From: Lepiota brunneoincarnata
Lineage: Eukaryota > Basidiomycota > Agaricomycetes > Agaricales > Agaricaceae
Length of the DNA: 64,000 bases
Assembly: GCA_023014365.1 (NCBI GenBank)
Contig: JAEBUN010000009.1
Coordinates: 186,001 to 250,000, forward strand
Direction of reading: 5' to 3'
Shown piece by piece: positions 44,764-57,500 of this stretch; within the stretch, counting starts at the first letter, position 1; the number at the start of each line of letters is the position of its first letter. The position numbers were made by a program, and so were the translations under genes. The notes under the pieces are model-generated. The model ran no database searches and was not told the origin of the DNA. It was given only the letters and a program-made list of their open reading frames with translations.

Positions 44764-46935
44764 TTAGGCTCCAGGCTCGCGGGGTGTGATGTGTTCGATA
44801 TCGTCTGGGACTTCGGCCGATTTGGTCAGTGCTAGACCGACGTTGTCATCTTGGGCAACGCCAGCAACGGGCCCCTCCGAAGATTGGGAAGTAGGTAAGC
44901 CAGCATTCCTGGGTGGCCGACGGATAGAGAGAAGCCAGTCTGGGAATCGTGCGCTGTTTCCGGCGGTCCTGCTACGTGTCGTGAACGTGTTGCTGATCGA
45001 GAGTGTGCGCGAGTGGAGGTCCCTGCCGACGTTGAAGAAGGGGATGGACAGGCCATCTGCATAGGTGTAGACCTTTATACGAGTAGGAGGTTGACGATAA
45101 CTTACGGATGATTATGGAAACGAAGACAACGAATGCCACTACAGGATGCAAAGCGGTAGCGAGAATATCTTGCTGGGTTTCGGCTGGGCTATGTGGCTCC
45201 GGAAGGCGGTGGAGTGCTAGCGTAGAAATGAAGACAGCGCCCACACCGATCTAGTGTATCCTGGTCGATTTTATTCTCTGCCGGTCTGTGTTATCACTTA
45301 CTGGTCCTAGAATAAGGTCTTAAAACATACATCTGCCGAGTGTCCAGAAGCACTTACCGAAGTGGCCACAAAACAACGCTTCTTTCCAGCCCTTGACCTC
45401 GGGGACCCACTTGTATAGGACCAAGATCGCAGGAATTCGACGCAAAACCAATACCCCAATGCAGAGGATGACCAACCTCCAGGGGCTGAGGCCAATGTCG
45501 GGCAGCGTAAAGGTGCGCCATGGGATCCATGCCCCAATGTAGAAGAAACAAGCACAGTTGAGTATGTACTCGATTACGGATGCAAAGGCTTCGCCCTCGG
45601 TATGAGTGTTAAAATCACCATCCCAGGAAATTGCGGAACCTGATTTGGAGTAAAGTGAACGCAAATTCGTGGAAAGAAAGACGTGAGGGTGCTTGCCTGC
45701 AGCAAACGTGGCTAGTAGATCGTCGCTTCCGATGGTGTTGACCACGCCCATGGTAAAAATAGCTAGCGCAAGATACTGTGCAACGTATGAATTGCGGTCC
45801 ATGAACCCCCGGTTGTGTGAGAATTTTAAGATATGGGAGAACAAGAGACCTTGTGACTCAAAGTAGGTATCCAGAAGGGCTATTTGGTGAACGATGACAT
45901 ACCAATAATGGCACCTATCAGGGTTCCAAGGATGACTTGATCTGTTCTTTATGAGTGTGTAACAATAGACCCCAAGGGTGGGCACATACACATCCATCCA
46001 ATTAGAACCCAGTCGCTTATGTCCTTTCGGACGTCATTGTTCAGTGTCAAGTAAAGTGAGATGCTGAGGAATGGATAAGCAAGACCATCGTTAGCCGCGG
46101 ATTCTGGAAAGTGTGTGTTTAGGTAGCAAAAACTGATGTCACAAGGATAACATGCCTGCCGAGAGTATTTGTCGTAGATTAAGTGGCACATGTCTTTCGG
46201 CATACTTTCCACCTTTGGTTTCAAGTTGATGAGAAAGTTGGAAGAGATGCAGGGAGGCTGTGTAATACCTATGATCGCGGCACTGATAATGGGATCTGTG
46301 GGCGTCAGGCATGCTGCGATGGTGAGGCATGTAATCAAATCGAAGCGGCCAAAGAGCGCTTTCAACAATCCTTAAGGAGTATGAGAGATAATTTTTCTAA
46401 GCATCTGCTACGGATGGCATCCTCACCGGCGACGATAACCCAACCGATTGCCATAGTAGGAACAACCAGTACGACGAGCCCCTTTGCATGGCGATACATG
46501 TAGGATTTCGGCAGCTCAACACCGATGGCGAACAAACCTGTAGCAAGAACCAGACGCATGATCTCGAGAGTAAGGCGGTTGGTGTCGTGCATCCATGAAC
46601 GAGGATCGAATATTCCAGCACAAAGGGGACCCATGAGGATACCGAATCCAGTACCAAGAACGACTTCATTTATATACACCTGTGAAACGCGTGATATGAT
46701 AGATGAGTGGATGGGAGGTTTTTGGTAATACCTTTTCTCTGACGAGAAGTGAAAAGACAGAAAGCTGAAACGGGAGGTAAGCGCACAGTCGAATAGAGGG
46801 AGCGATGGAAATACCGTCACCACGAAACCACCCAGGCATATGTACGTGAGCCCCACGGGCGTCGCCTGAGTGGAATGTTGAGAAATCGAGTCGAAAAAGG
46901 CGAGTCAAAGTGCACACCTCGAGCAATTGCAGCAT
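44764..46935 (-). CDS. Na+/H+ antiporter of the Nha1/Sod2 type
   Basis: A plasma-membrane CPA1 exchanger expected to extrude Na+/Li+/K+ against H+. The start MLQLLE at 46935 is joined by short introns to the first helices (VGLTYICLGGFVV, VYINEVVLGTGFGILMGPLCAG). Conserved features: LATGLFAIGVELPKSYM, the unwound helix TPTDPIISAAIIG, the ion-site NDG in ESAANDG, and ISWDGDF. About twelve transmembrane helices are followed by a short hydrophilic tail ending PREPGA at 44764, much shorter than yeast Nha1. At least nine introns occur; two have GC instead of GT at the donor (46155-46104 and 45696-45640). The second is also open in frame and would add 19 residues if retained. Confidence 0.9.
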
Positions 46936-47269
46936 AGTGTTATGATCCTGCTGGTTGGTTTTTAAGAATGGTCCGACCACGACCGCCGGCCTTGGCTGAT
47001 GTAACCACTTCTCCGCATGAAACGGAGCGCTCGCGGAGAGAGGATTTCCTGAAGTTGGAAGCATGGTTCAATGATCATTGTATAGCGCCGTGCAAGCCGC
47101 GATGATGCATAGTATAATACTTACAATGTACATGTGTACTATGTAGCTACACCCACTGAGCAACGCGAGCAAAAGGCATCACCATCACCGCACTGCGTCA
47201 TCTGATTGCGTACATAAGCAGGCTCCCTTCTCGACGCGACCGTGCTCAATCCCGTACACCTGCATCCCA
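46936..47269. promoter_or_regulatory. Divergent upstream region of antiporter and AFI1-like genes
   Basis: 334 bp between divergent ATGs (46935 and 47270). An AT-rich part near 47100-47140 may be the core promoter for one or both. No further gene is visible. Confidence 0.5.
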
Positions 47270-50200
47270 ATGGCCGGCATTGGAAACCACTGTTCTTTCG
47301 TTCTTCTTGCAGAGTTTCACATATATGAAGGCCCCCAACTCAAGTACCAGTTCCCTCAACCTCTCGGCGTCGATGAGAGGTGATGGTTACCTGTCCGTCT
47401 CCCCCCACTCTCGTACTGATTTATCCCTCGTGTTATGCCAGCTTGCTTGCTACATCAATGCTACCGGATGGTGCTGAAGCACAGATAGACGACTGGACCG
47501 TATTCTTTCTAAATCAGACCCCATTCAACACAATATCACCTGTCCTTGCACTTGACACTCCAGAAGCAAAGTCGGTTGCTCTGCCCGGCTCTAGAAATGG
47601 CGATGGCAGGGGAGGGAAACCAGAGCTACTTTGTGTACTAAATCTTGTCCGGACAAAGCATGACAAGTCTCTGGATCGGTATGCTCAACTCCTTCAGTAC
47701 TAGCTTCTCCCTTTAATCGATATAACCCAAGTGGTGCCAAGGTATTGGCTCTTGCAATATGCACGCGACATCCGTTCATCCAGGTCTTCAAGGTGAGCCA
47801 CGGCTTCCCTGCTGTATGTTGATCGCCCATCTCAATTGCATGTTTAAATCAGCCCTTTCTGCTTCTGGCCATCGAGGACTATTTCTCGGATCCTTCTCAG
47901 GATTGTCTTGCTCGCTTGTTTGACGCAGTTAACACTATGAGTTTGTCTGCAGCTCCAATACTTACACGACAAGAGAAGCTGGTGATGCGATCGTCCGAGC
48001 GCAAAGATATTTTTGCTGAAAAGTTCTCCCAAGTTCTCCCACAGCCAGTTAATGGATCAAAACCCAACCTCCACAAACCTACAAATTCGGGCGGATCATA
48101 TTCGAGCTTCGAAGAAGGGCTCCTCATGCGGAGCAAGGACAAGGACAGAGGTCATGCTGGTGAGGAGAGGAAAGGCAAGCGGGAAAACGGTGTGAGGACT
48201 CGAGCAGATACGGAAACAAGCACTACTGGTCCTCCGGTTCAATCCGTAAATCAGTCTCAAAACTCGCCATCAGACTCGTCGTTTACATTAGGGGGAAGCG
48301 CAGTATGGGTAGGGGATGAGAGCGGATTGGACCTCGCGAAGGATGGCATAGGTGATTCCAACAGCGTCGCTTCCCTGCCTGGGAGCAGCACGGTGGCATC
48401 CTCTCGAAAGCGTAGATCGACCGGTGCTTCTTCGTCATCATCTCAAGCCCCCAGTCGGGAGCACCATGCTCGGCAGATAAATGCCTCTCATTCATATTAT
48501 GATGCCCATCTGCGCAACGCCATGGTCAAAGATACACACTTCTATCACACGACGGTTGCCTACCGCGACCACCACTTACCGATAAAGATGCCATTGACGA
48601 CATTCCCAGAGGAAGTCGGAGATGTATGTGAATTCAATAGCTTTGCGATACTTTTCAATGTTAATGGCAGTCATCAGTGCTCGTTAATCTCACTAATCAA
48701 AGTGTTCAACTCTCCCCAATTAGTCTCAGGACCGGTCCACCCGCATTTGCATACCAGCGGACCTCAGACCCATCCGATCATAATTTTATTCAACGGCTTG
48801 ATCACGGGGAAAAGGATTATATTCTTGGGTCACAAGCGTCCTGCGGGCGATGTTTCGAACTTTGTTCTCTCCGCTTGTGCCCTCGCTTCTGGGTGTGGCG
48901 CTGTTCTCCGGGGATTCATAGAACGAGCGTTTCCTTATGCCAACTTAGAAAACCGAGAAGAATGGGAATCAGTGTAAGTGATTTGTGTTACCGGTAAATA
49001 CCCACTGATTGCGAGACAGACCGGCATATATTGCTGGAGTCACGAACCCAATTTTTGAGTCCTCGAGAGCATGGGACTTGCTCTTTGATATTGGTTTGGG
49101 AAGTGTGACTATAGCCAAGGATATTCATGTCACTTGCCCAGCCATCCCGCCTGCCTTCGGAGCACCCCTCATCGTCCGGTCTGGCACATTAAAAGCCGAA
49201 TCTTCGATAAGCTCTGAGGATAGCAAAGACGGAACTAAGAGCGAAAGCGCGATTTCTAATAGTGACAAGATCTTTATTGAAGATGTATGTATCGGTTCAG
49301 TCTGGTGCGTTTGTGTTTCATCGATTCGAACCCCTTTTAGATCCGTGCTGCCATTGAGGATCACTTCGGTGAAGGGCTTGTGCGGATGCGCTTCACCGAA
49401 TACGTTGCCCGCTTTGTGCGCCTTGCTTCACGGTATGAAGAGGAAGTGACAGGTACCACAAGTTTTGGTCATCCAAGCGCTCTCTTTACGGACACTCCTG
49501 GACAATCACCGCGGCTTGGCAGTGGAATCGCGTTCCCTGATGAGACGGTATGCACGCGTGAGCTCAGTGCCAATGCACACCGCATTGAAGCATGGAAGAA
49601 AACAAGTTCCTATCAGTATTGTATTGCAGTGCGTAATCATCATGATTGTGTTGGGGAAGAGTGTGTGTACAGGTTTTTTGATGCTCTGTGTACGCATATG
49701 CTTTTTTTTTAGGACCATGAGAAAGCCACCGCAACTTCTGCAATCAAGGGTTTCGACGTACTACACCAGTTATTCAGAGTTCGGTATGCAAAGAACATGT
49801 CAGACGCAGAGGCACTGGTCATCATGCGAACACTTGCCGACAATGTCAGAACGTACGAACAAGTTGTTGAGGTTAGTCCCATGTTGATCTTGCCGTGTAA
49901 TATTGGCTGAGTGAAGAAATAGTTGTTGTCGTATGTGATGCCTCAAGGTCAAGGACTGCTTCACCTCTCCTTTGGTCTTTTCCACCAGAAAGAGGCAGTT
50001 CGAGACGCCACCGTGGACCTCTTTAACAACCTACGGGCGTATCCCGTATGTGCCCTTATATTCGCCTTAGGCAAACACTGCTAATTTTAGTTCAACGTCG
50101 CAATGATGCTGCGATCAGGTCGGTGTTTCTTTCCTGCAGGGCCTCAACCATTTCCAACGGTATGCCTATGTGCGACAGGCACATGCGCGAGAGAAAAGGC

Positions 50201-50319
50201 AGCAGCAACAACACTACCAGCAAACCCAGGATGCGCGGGCCGAGTCAAAACTTTCACTGCCCAGCGGGACGCATGTTTCGCGGACGCATTCAAATTCCGT
50301 CGTCAACGGTAATTTCTAG
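47270..50319 (+). CDS. AFI1-like DENN protein (Arf3-interacting, polarity)
   Basis: About ten exons. The ATG at 47270 starts MAGIGNHCSFVLLAEFHIYE, then LKYQFPQPLGVDE and MLPDGAEAQIDDWTVFFLNQ, the N-terminal signature of yeast Afi1-type proteins. The DENN-like core follows (ICTRHPFIQVFKPFLLLAIED, LARLFDAVNTM, IILFNGLITGKRIIFLGH, LRGFIERAFPYANLENREEW, AGVTNPIFE). A SPA-type C-terminal part contains GEGLVRMRFTEYVARFVRL and ends VVNGNF at 50319. Afi1 binds Arf3 (the ARF6 orthologue) in polarised growth in yeast. The 95-nt sequence after RAYP is spliced so that VGVSFLQGLNHFQRYAYVRQ follows; frames inside that intron are not coding. Confidence 0.85.
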
Positions 50320-51595
50320 TGACCGCAATCTGCCATGGCACGCGACGATACCTGTAAAGGGCTGACGGTTAGACACGCGTGGGGACTTCCGGATCAACTG
50401 GATCAATCACTGTCTATCGCTTTCCTTTTTCTAAAGGGGTGCTTGTGTTGTATTCAATCAGGGTTGTTGATCTATTGTGTTGAATTTCTGTCCTATGGTT
50501 ATAAGTATGCGTACAGCAGCGTTCTTTGTTTGATGTCGCGTGCGCTGAAAAAAATGTCATGCTGTGTAGATCCTGAGGGATGGGCTCACTGGTTGCCGCA
50601 TTTGGCATTTGATTACTTATTACTTTTTAAAATAATAAATGACAGGGGAAAAGGTCAAATATATCGTGAAGGATGAAACAGAGCAACGACGTGTGCGTCG
50701 TGTTCCGCAGCAAGTCACGTTCAAGACAAAGTGGTTACGCGGTGCCGAATTGAAAAACACACAAGGGAAATCACGCGCGTTGTGCGTAAACCATAGAGGC
50801 GGATGGGATCCTAGGGCTTCAAGGAATCCTCTGAAGTGGGTGGTTGTTATGCAAGGTTGCCAAGACGTCGACAGGAACTATCTCATTAAGCCCGACAGCG
50901 CGCTCAACAAAACTGCGCGATGTCGGAATGACAATTTCGCAGGATGGGATGAAGGGACCGTAGCAAGAGGTAGAGGAGAAGGAAGGAAGGTGGAGGGGAC
51001 CGAGCGCTGCTGCTTCAAAGTGAGATCTGTCAGGATTATCAAGAAGAGATAATGATGGCGAGATGAGTCACGGCTGTTTGCGGGATGGGGGCCAGCAATG
51101 TAAGAGCGAATGCGGTCCGGGAGCCAGATTGAGGGAGTTGCGGGCAGAGATGGCCGTGATGGGAGATAGATGGGCTGGCAGGCAGCGGGATGTGGGAGGG
51201 GAGAAAGGCACATTCGACGCGCGGGGTGGACGCTGGGACATATATGATATGCGTTGGAAAGGAGTGCGTGTAGACCGACGAGGCGGAGAGTTGTGAGAGG
51301 AAAGGGGGGATCCAAGGGCGAAAGGGTGTGGGGATGAGAAGAGGAGTGCCAAATAAGGAAGCGGCTGTGCTCGAGGACATATATCGGAGTGTGTATTTAT
51401 GAGATTGGCTCTTCTCTACCGGGCACTCCTCCCCATCCCCCCTCTCTCGATTCTCTACTCTATGCATGCATAGCCTTGTCCGCGAATTCACTTTTGCTGT
51501 CACGCCTTCCGTCGCATCCTCCTTCCCCTCTACCTCTTTGTCTTTCTAGATTCCCTTTTCCGTCCACCCACTTTACTCTAATATATTCTTCATTA
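50320..51595. promoter_or_regulatory. 1.28-kb upstream region of the Zn2Cys6 factor gene
   Basis: The longest gene-free stretch beside a promoter in this window. It contains the AFI1 3' flank, a purine-rich plus-strand zone at about 50930-51340 and then a strongly C/T-rich leader (51410-51590) before the ATG. A 145-codon and a 154-codon minus-strand frame here are Pro/Ser-rich translations of that biased sequence, without motifs. A long leader or upstream control region of the regulator gene is likely. Confidence 0.5.
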
Positions 51596-53848
51596 ATGGC
51601 CAACAAATCTCCAGCAGACAAAGCCGCTCAAACTACCTTGCAGAGGGGCAAAGCATGTCTGCGCTGCAGGTCTGTCTTCTCCGCATTCGTCACACACCAC
51701 TCCTCCCCAGCTAACCTGCCTTGGCCCTTTTTTCCCTTTCCAGAAAGCGGAAGATGGTCAGAACAAATTCCCCTCCCTCCTCCTGCGTTCCTAACCCTCC
51801 CTCCCCACAGAAATGCGACGGTGCCAAGCCCGCCTGCCAGCAGTGTACACGCGCAAAGAAATCGGATGCGTGCGAATACGACGATGGCAAGGGCAAGACC
51901 CGCACACAGATCATGCGCGAGACCATCTCCCGTCTTGAGCGTCGTGTCCGCGAGCTCGAGGACCTGGAATACATCTCTCCCGCCGTCACACTCTATGATC
52001 CCCATGGTCACTCTCGCTCAGGATCATCTGCTTCTTCCCTTGGATCCCCTGACAGTTCCTTCCTTTCCGTTTCCCACTCTCCCTTCCCCTCAGGTGCCGT
52101 CCCGCTCATGATGTTGAGACTTTACCTCTTCTTACACCTTTGTGTAGGCTCTCCAACCTCACCGGCAAGCGCCTGGCCTCAGGTTAGTAAGCCAAATTCT
52201 TCTGCCCCGGAGACACGCTGATTTGTATGATAGAATGTTCCCTCTCCGTCCTCATCGCCCTTCCTTTCTGAATTGATTTTTGAGGAACCGCAGTCACATT
52301 TGCTTGCATCGATCGAATTGAGTGCCTTGTTGTATGGGGAACCCTACATCCTCTCACTTGTGAGAAGCTAACATACGATCCAGGCTGGATATTTTTGCCC
52401 CACACCAACGACAATGTGGTTTGGGGCTCAACATCGAACGACTCCGCCAAAGCCTCACCCGACCCCACTCCGAGCAACCTCATCCCGTTCTCATGAACTC
52501 CATCTATCTCTGGGCTTGCTTCGTGTCACGGCCGGAACCCTTATGTCAGCATGAAGACCTCTATCTTGGTCACGTCCTCGAGGCACTCCCGGACGCCCTT
52601 AAAACAACCGACAAACTTGTTGATGTTATCCAGGCATCCTGCCTATTGTCCATGTATTACCTGGCCAATGGCAGGATGTGTGAGGGCGGTTACCATGCCA
52701 GCGCTGCTGCTGCTCTGGCAGTTCAGGCTGGCCTCAGCCGTGCCGCATTACAACACGAACTCTGGCTACCCACAGACAGCTTTGAGGATTTTGAGCTGAA
52801 GCCAATGAAGTCTTCAGCTCAAGACGGAGCTCGAATCTTGGCATTTTGGCAGATATTTTCACTGGATCGTTGTTGGTCGGTCTTTCTTCAGAGACCCGCC
52901 ATCATCTCCGACGGCCCGTATGCCAGAAACGCTATCAGCTGTCCATGGCCTCAGGAGTTGAGTAATTACGAAACGGTGGGTCTCCTATGGGCCAACCACA
53001 TGCCATGAGCTTATTTGAATTGACTCGATGCGTTTCAGGGACATATCACCAGAGGTGGTACATCAGTGCCTACAGTTCGTGCCTTCCTGAATGGGGATGT
53101 ATCCTCGGGGGGATTCTCGGCAATGGCGCTCCGTGCCAAAGCATCAGCCCTTCTTGCTCATGCGGATGCTGTTGCCGGTACGTGCTATAGTTCAACCACT
53201 CCATCCCTGCCGCCTAATCCCCTCTAATATGCACCTCCGTCCATAGGCCTCGTTGCAATGAAACAGAGTGGGAGATTTGCCGATGAAGTTTCCAAACTGG
53301 ACCAGACCATATGCCTCTTCATCTCAATGCTCGTACCCATAAACCAGCTGAACCAGGTCATCCCCGAAGAGAAACAGTGTCTAATTTTGGCTCATACTTT
53401 GGCTCACTCTGCCACAGTACATCTCCACCGTGCCTCCGCCCACGATCATTCAGGTTCCTTTGAGAAGTGCTCTCGCGCGGCAAGGGCATGTGTCGCAGTC
53501 ATGAAGCAGATAACAGAGCAGGACTATGCTTTTCTCGATCCTGTTCTTGCAGTGAGTACAACGCTGACGACATTATTCTGAATCCACTAACAATGTGCAT
53601 CCTAGCCCTGCTGGTCTAACGTTGCCGACCACCTCGTTGTTGAGCTGGATACACTGGAGTCTGCGTGGCCTACGATGAGCACAAGTGAAGTGCGTGATGA
53701 GCTCAATTTTATCCTCCATGTCATGACTCGGTTCTCCTCCCGGTATCCCGTCATTAGTAAGTCGCCTGTCAAGCACCTCGAGCGAAACTGAACTCTTTCC
53801 CCTTGCAGCGCCTGCTCTGAACAAGCTTCAGAAACGACTCGTCTCATG
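51596..53848 (+). CDS. Zn2Cys6 fungal-specific transcription factor
   Basis: A nuclear regulator with an N-terminal binuclear zinc cluster: CLRCRKRKMKCDGAKPAC, CQQC, then KKSDAC, with all six cysteines present. The cluster is assembled from three exons, the middle one only 13 nt (51744-51756). A dimerisation coiled coil follows (RETISRLERRVRELEDL), then a Ser-rich linker, and the fungal_trans domain (LDIFAPHQRQCGLGLNIERL, SCLLSMYYLANGRMCEGGYH, DGARILAFWQIFSLDRCWSV). The C-terminal helices end LNKLQKRLVS at 53848. Several introns lie in the linker near 52095-52400, where the exact exon choice is uncertain. No target gene can be inferred from the neighbours. Confidence 0.85.
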
Positions 53849-54559
53849 AAAAGTTTCTTCCCGTTGCTAGCACATTGCTACTTCATGGACTTTATGCGCT
53901 CGGACCCTTTCACCTTCTACCGAACCTATCGGACTTCTTCCTAGTTTACACATGCATCTGACCGGATCAGCCCAAAATCCCGGACGAACTGCTTCGTTTA
54001 TTTCTCTTGTTAATATTCTTTCTTTTTCTCCCATTGACGCTCTTCATGATTTCTGCGCACGATTTGGACTTTTTTTTTTTTTTTCCTTGTTCGGTTTGTC
54101 GAGGACTACTTTTGGACAAGCGAACCATCTCCACTCACGGATTTTTGGACAATCACGGACAACAAAGTAAACAAAATAATATCTTCGCATTTGTATGTAT
54201 CTCTAGAGTCGCTCATGGACGGTTTCGTTTGTTGGTGTATCATTTTTGTTATAAACTTATGTACTGCTCGCCAGTCAATATTCTCTGTTCTGTTACTTTC
54301 TTGTTTTACTTATATTTTCGTATATTTCTTAGTACCTACTGGATAGTCTGTACGGACATATTAGTTTTTTGGACTGTTACTGCGCTGGCCATTACTGGTC
54401 GCGCGAACTCTTTCATTACGGTAGACTGACCCCGTTTCGTTCCTTTGCGTCTGGATACGTTCGTTCCTCGGATAATGGAATTTGACTTACAAGTGATGTC
54501 ATGGTGTGACAAGTCCTGCTCTCGGACACTGGCTGCAGAGCTTACTGGCCATCTCCTCC
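53849..54559. promoter_or_regulatory. Tandem intergenic region before the ArAE transporter gene
   Basis: 711 bp, markedly T-rich on the plus strand, including a T15-T16 run near 54070-54085. It should hold the factor's 3' UTR and the transporter's promoter. No gene is seen. Confidence 0.5.
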
Positions 54560-57500
54560 ATGTCCTTCCAACCTCACCGCAACTCTCCGAACGCATCAAC
54601 TTCTCCTGCCGAAGACTTACCTACTGAGCCCATCAACTTCAACGGCCGCTATTCGTACGACCCAACCCAAAGTCAATCGACCTTGACTGATGATGATGCC
54701 CTACCCACCCTTATGTACGGCTCGCCCGATGCTCTACCGGGGTATGCTTCATTGTCATCCTTGCCAACACCCGTAACAGCGTTCGCTGGAGGAAGTAGCA
54801 CAGTCGCCCAACAGGGTATACAACAGAGCCCTAGTAACAACACACAGGAATATCCTCTCCTCAGCAGCCGACCCGAACTGGGAACTCGTAGCATTTCCTC
54901 CCCTCTCGCATCAACTACGAGACGGCGCGGTGGGTCAATCACCGCACGCGTGTCCAGTGGTTTCAAGCAATTGGCACCGCAGCACGATCACTACCCTCAT
55001 ACCCCTTCTCATGAGTGGACACTTTTTGGACAGATGATGGAAGATGAGGGGCAACTCCCGTCCAGTCCTCAGCGGCTGTCCCAAAACGCGTCCACGTCCC
55101 GCAGTACGCCTCTTGGGCGGACAGCGAGGGCAGGTCCCTCGTACATAAGAGGCGGCGCATTGCTCGATACGCGGAATCTTGTGGAAGAGGTGACCGTGCA
55201 GGGAGCGTTTGAAGGAACAGGTCGTCCTTCGTCATCAAGGATGCATGTGCAGGAGCAATTTGCGGCGAATGATTACGACTCGAGGTATGATAGTGATTCG
55301 CCTGTGTCTGAGAGCGCTCCAGGGCCAAGGTTATCTGGGGCTGGGGGCACTGAGGACGTCAATACCGGGGGTGGTCGTAATCGTGATTTATTCTCTTTGG
55401 AGAATTTTCCGACCTTCACAGTCGTTCAACGCAATGTCTTCAAGTGTGCGATTGCGTACTTTGTCGCGTCCTTGTTCACATTTTCGCCTCGACTTTCGGC
55501 TTTCATTGGAGATTTGACTTCCTATGGACCTGGGTCAGGAGGACCCTCCCCCAGTGCCCATATGGTTGCTACTATGTATGTATGTTTCATGAATGCATTC
55601 CTGTCTCGATCACCTCTTCTGACTGTATTCGACAGTGCCGTATATTTCAACCCTGCTAAGACGGTCGGCGCCATGATAGAGGCTGACCTCTTTTGTCTAA
55701 TGGGTCTAGTATATTCTGTTTTCGTTTGTGGAGCGTCAATGTCGATGTTCTGGTGGCTTGAGCTGAAGCCGGGTTGGGAGTGGCTCGGAGATGCTGTAGC
55801 TATACTATGGATAGGGTTGAGCATGAGTGTTGTTGCATGGATGAAAGTCTGGATGGTGAGCTGAGTCCGAAGCTTTACCCATAGACCATGAAATGATTCA
55901 TTCCCCTTCAAAAGGCCAGTCCGTCTTTCAACACAGGCAAGTATCAAGAATCATACATCCTGGATAAGAACTGACTCGAGATTTCCAGCCTGCAGTATGA
56001 CTGCCATCATTATCTTCGTCGTGTAGGTGGACTCGTTACCAGCGAGCATGATATCGACTGAAAATATGTACTCAGGATTGTCAAGGAAGGCGATCTAGGG
56101 ACGCTCATGGGGGTCTCTACTATTGTTCTTTGTGGCTCTCTGGTCTCGAATGTGGTCTGTTACCTCATTTGGCCACAGACCGCGACCTACAACCTGCAGA
56201 TCAACATGACTAAAACTCTGGATTCCTTCTCTACCCTACTCTCGATGCTCACTAAAGGCTTTTTGCTCGAGAGCGAGAATTTCATTGAAAAGACTGGCTG
56301 GGAGAAGGCTCAGAAGGCCGTTGAGGACCACCAAAGCAGCTTTACGAGTCTCAAAAAAACCCTTGCCGAAGCTAGGAAGGAATGGATGGACACCGGCGAG
56401 GCCGCAAAAAGTGGTGTCCTTGGTATGGCTTCACTGGGCCAAAACCGGAGGAAAACGGCGTACGAGGATGCCGTAGCTTCTCTCACTAGGCTTGCACAAC
56501 ATCTCAACGGCCTGAGGAGTGGGACGAGGTTACAATATGAGTTGACAAGGGCTGGGATACACAAGGGGCTCAAGGGAAAAGAGATCAAGATCAATGAACA
56601 AGGAGTGCCAGACGATGAGGGCATCATGCTCAAGGCCGCTGCAGAAATGTTTGGGGCCCTTGTGGACGAGGTTGGCTCGCCCCTGAGAGCGCTCACGGTG
56701 AGTTCCCCTTAGCTTCATACTGCTGGCATTCATCAGCTGATGGCATTATGGCAGAGAGCGTGCACCCTTACCCTGAGTCAACTTCGAGAGGCATTCTTGA
56801 AATCTCGGACTCGGAAGAAGCGAGGCAAGAACCCTAGCGATGGTCCCGATTTCGCTGGGCTAGTGGATAGGATAGAGCGGGTGCTGGTTAGGTTTGAGAG
56901 CACTTCTAATCATGCTCTCCTCAGGCTCTACAAGAGGAGCGACATACCACACTCGATATCAGCTTCCCTTGCTGGCCTCGATCAACACACTAGCCATGCT
57001 TCTGTGACGGAGGAAAAGAATAGCTTGTTGACCTCAAATGATCATGAACATGTCTTCTTGGTCTACTTGTGCGTTATTGCAGCCTTTGACGAGAGCACTA
57101 CTGATCGGATTTGGCTATAGCTTCATATTCACGGTTCAAGAATTTGCCAGAGAACTGGCTGCGCTAGTAGACGCTATGGAAAGGATCTACGAATGTGAAC
57201 AGCGGCGCCTCCATAGACAATGGTGGATCGTGCGCGTATTCAATAGTCTATTCGACAGATCAGGTACACGGTGGTGGAGTTGGAAACGCGGGAGCAGCGA
57301 AAAACACCCTCGCGTGTCTGGTTTAAAAAGACGCTTTTGTGAGCGTTATCATCCTGTGTAGAGAGCCTTGCTAATATTCCGCCCCTTCGCAGCCACTTAT
57401 TTGATACCTGAGCACCGTATCGCGCATCCGGGATTCCCAAAAATCAGACCCCACGCACCCAACACAGTCCAGACGCCATCTCGTAAAGATTTACCTTTCA

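Noticed and set aside
31670..46935. Secondary-metabolite gene cluster around the P450 gene
   Set aside because: Neighbours are a ribosomal protein, antizyme, Smr protein and membrane proteins; no synthase or other core biosynthetic enzyme is present.
50878..51503. Minus-strand frames of 145 and 154 codons upstream of the Zn2Cys6 gene
   Set aside because: Pro/Ser-rich translations of a strongly purine/pyrimidine-biased region; no Met-rich start context, motif or splice pattern.
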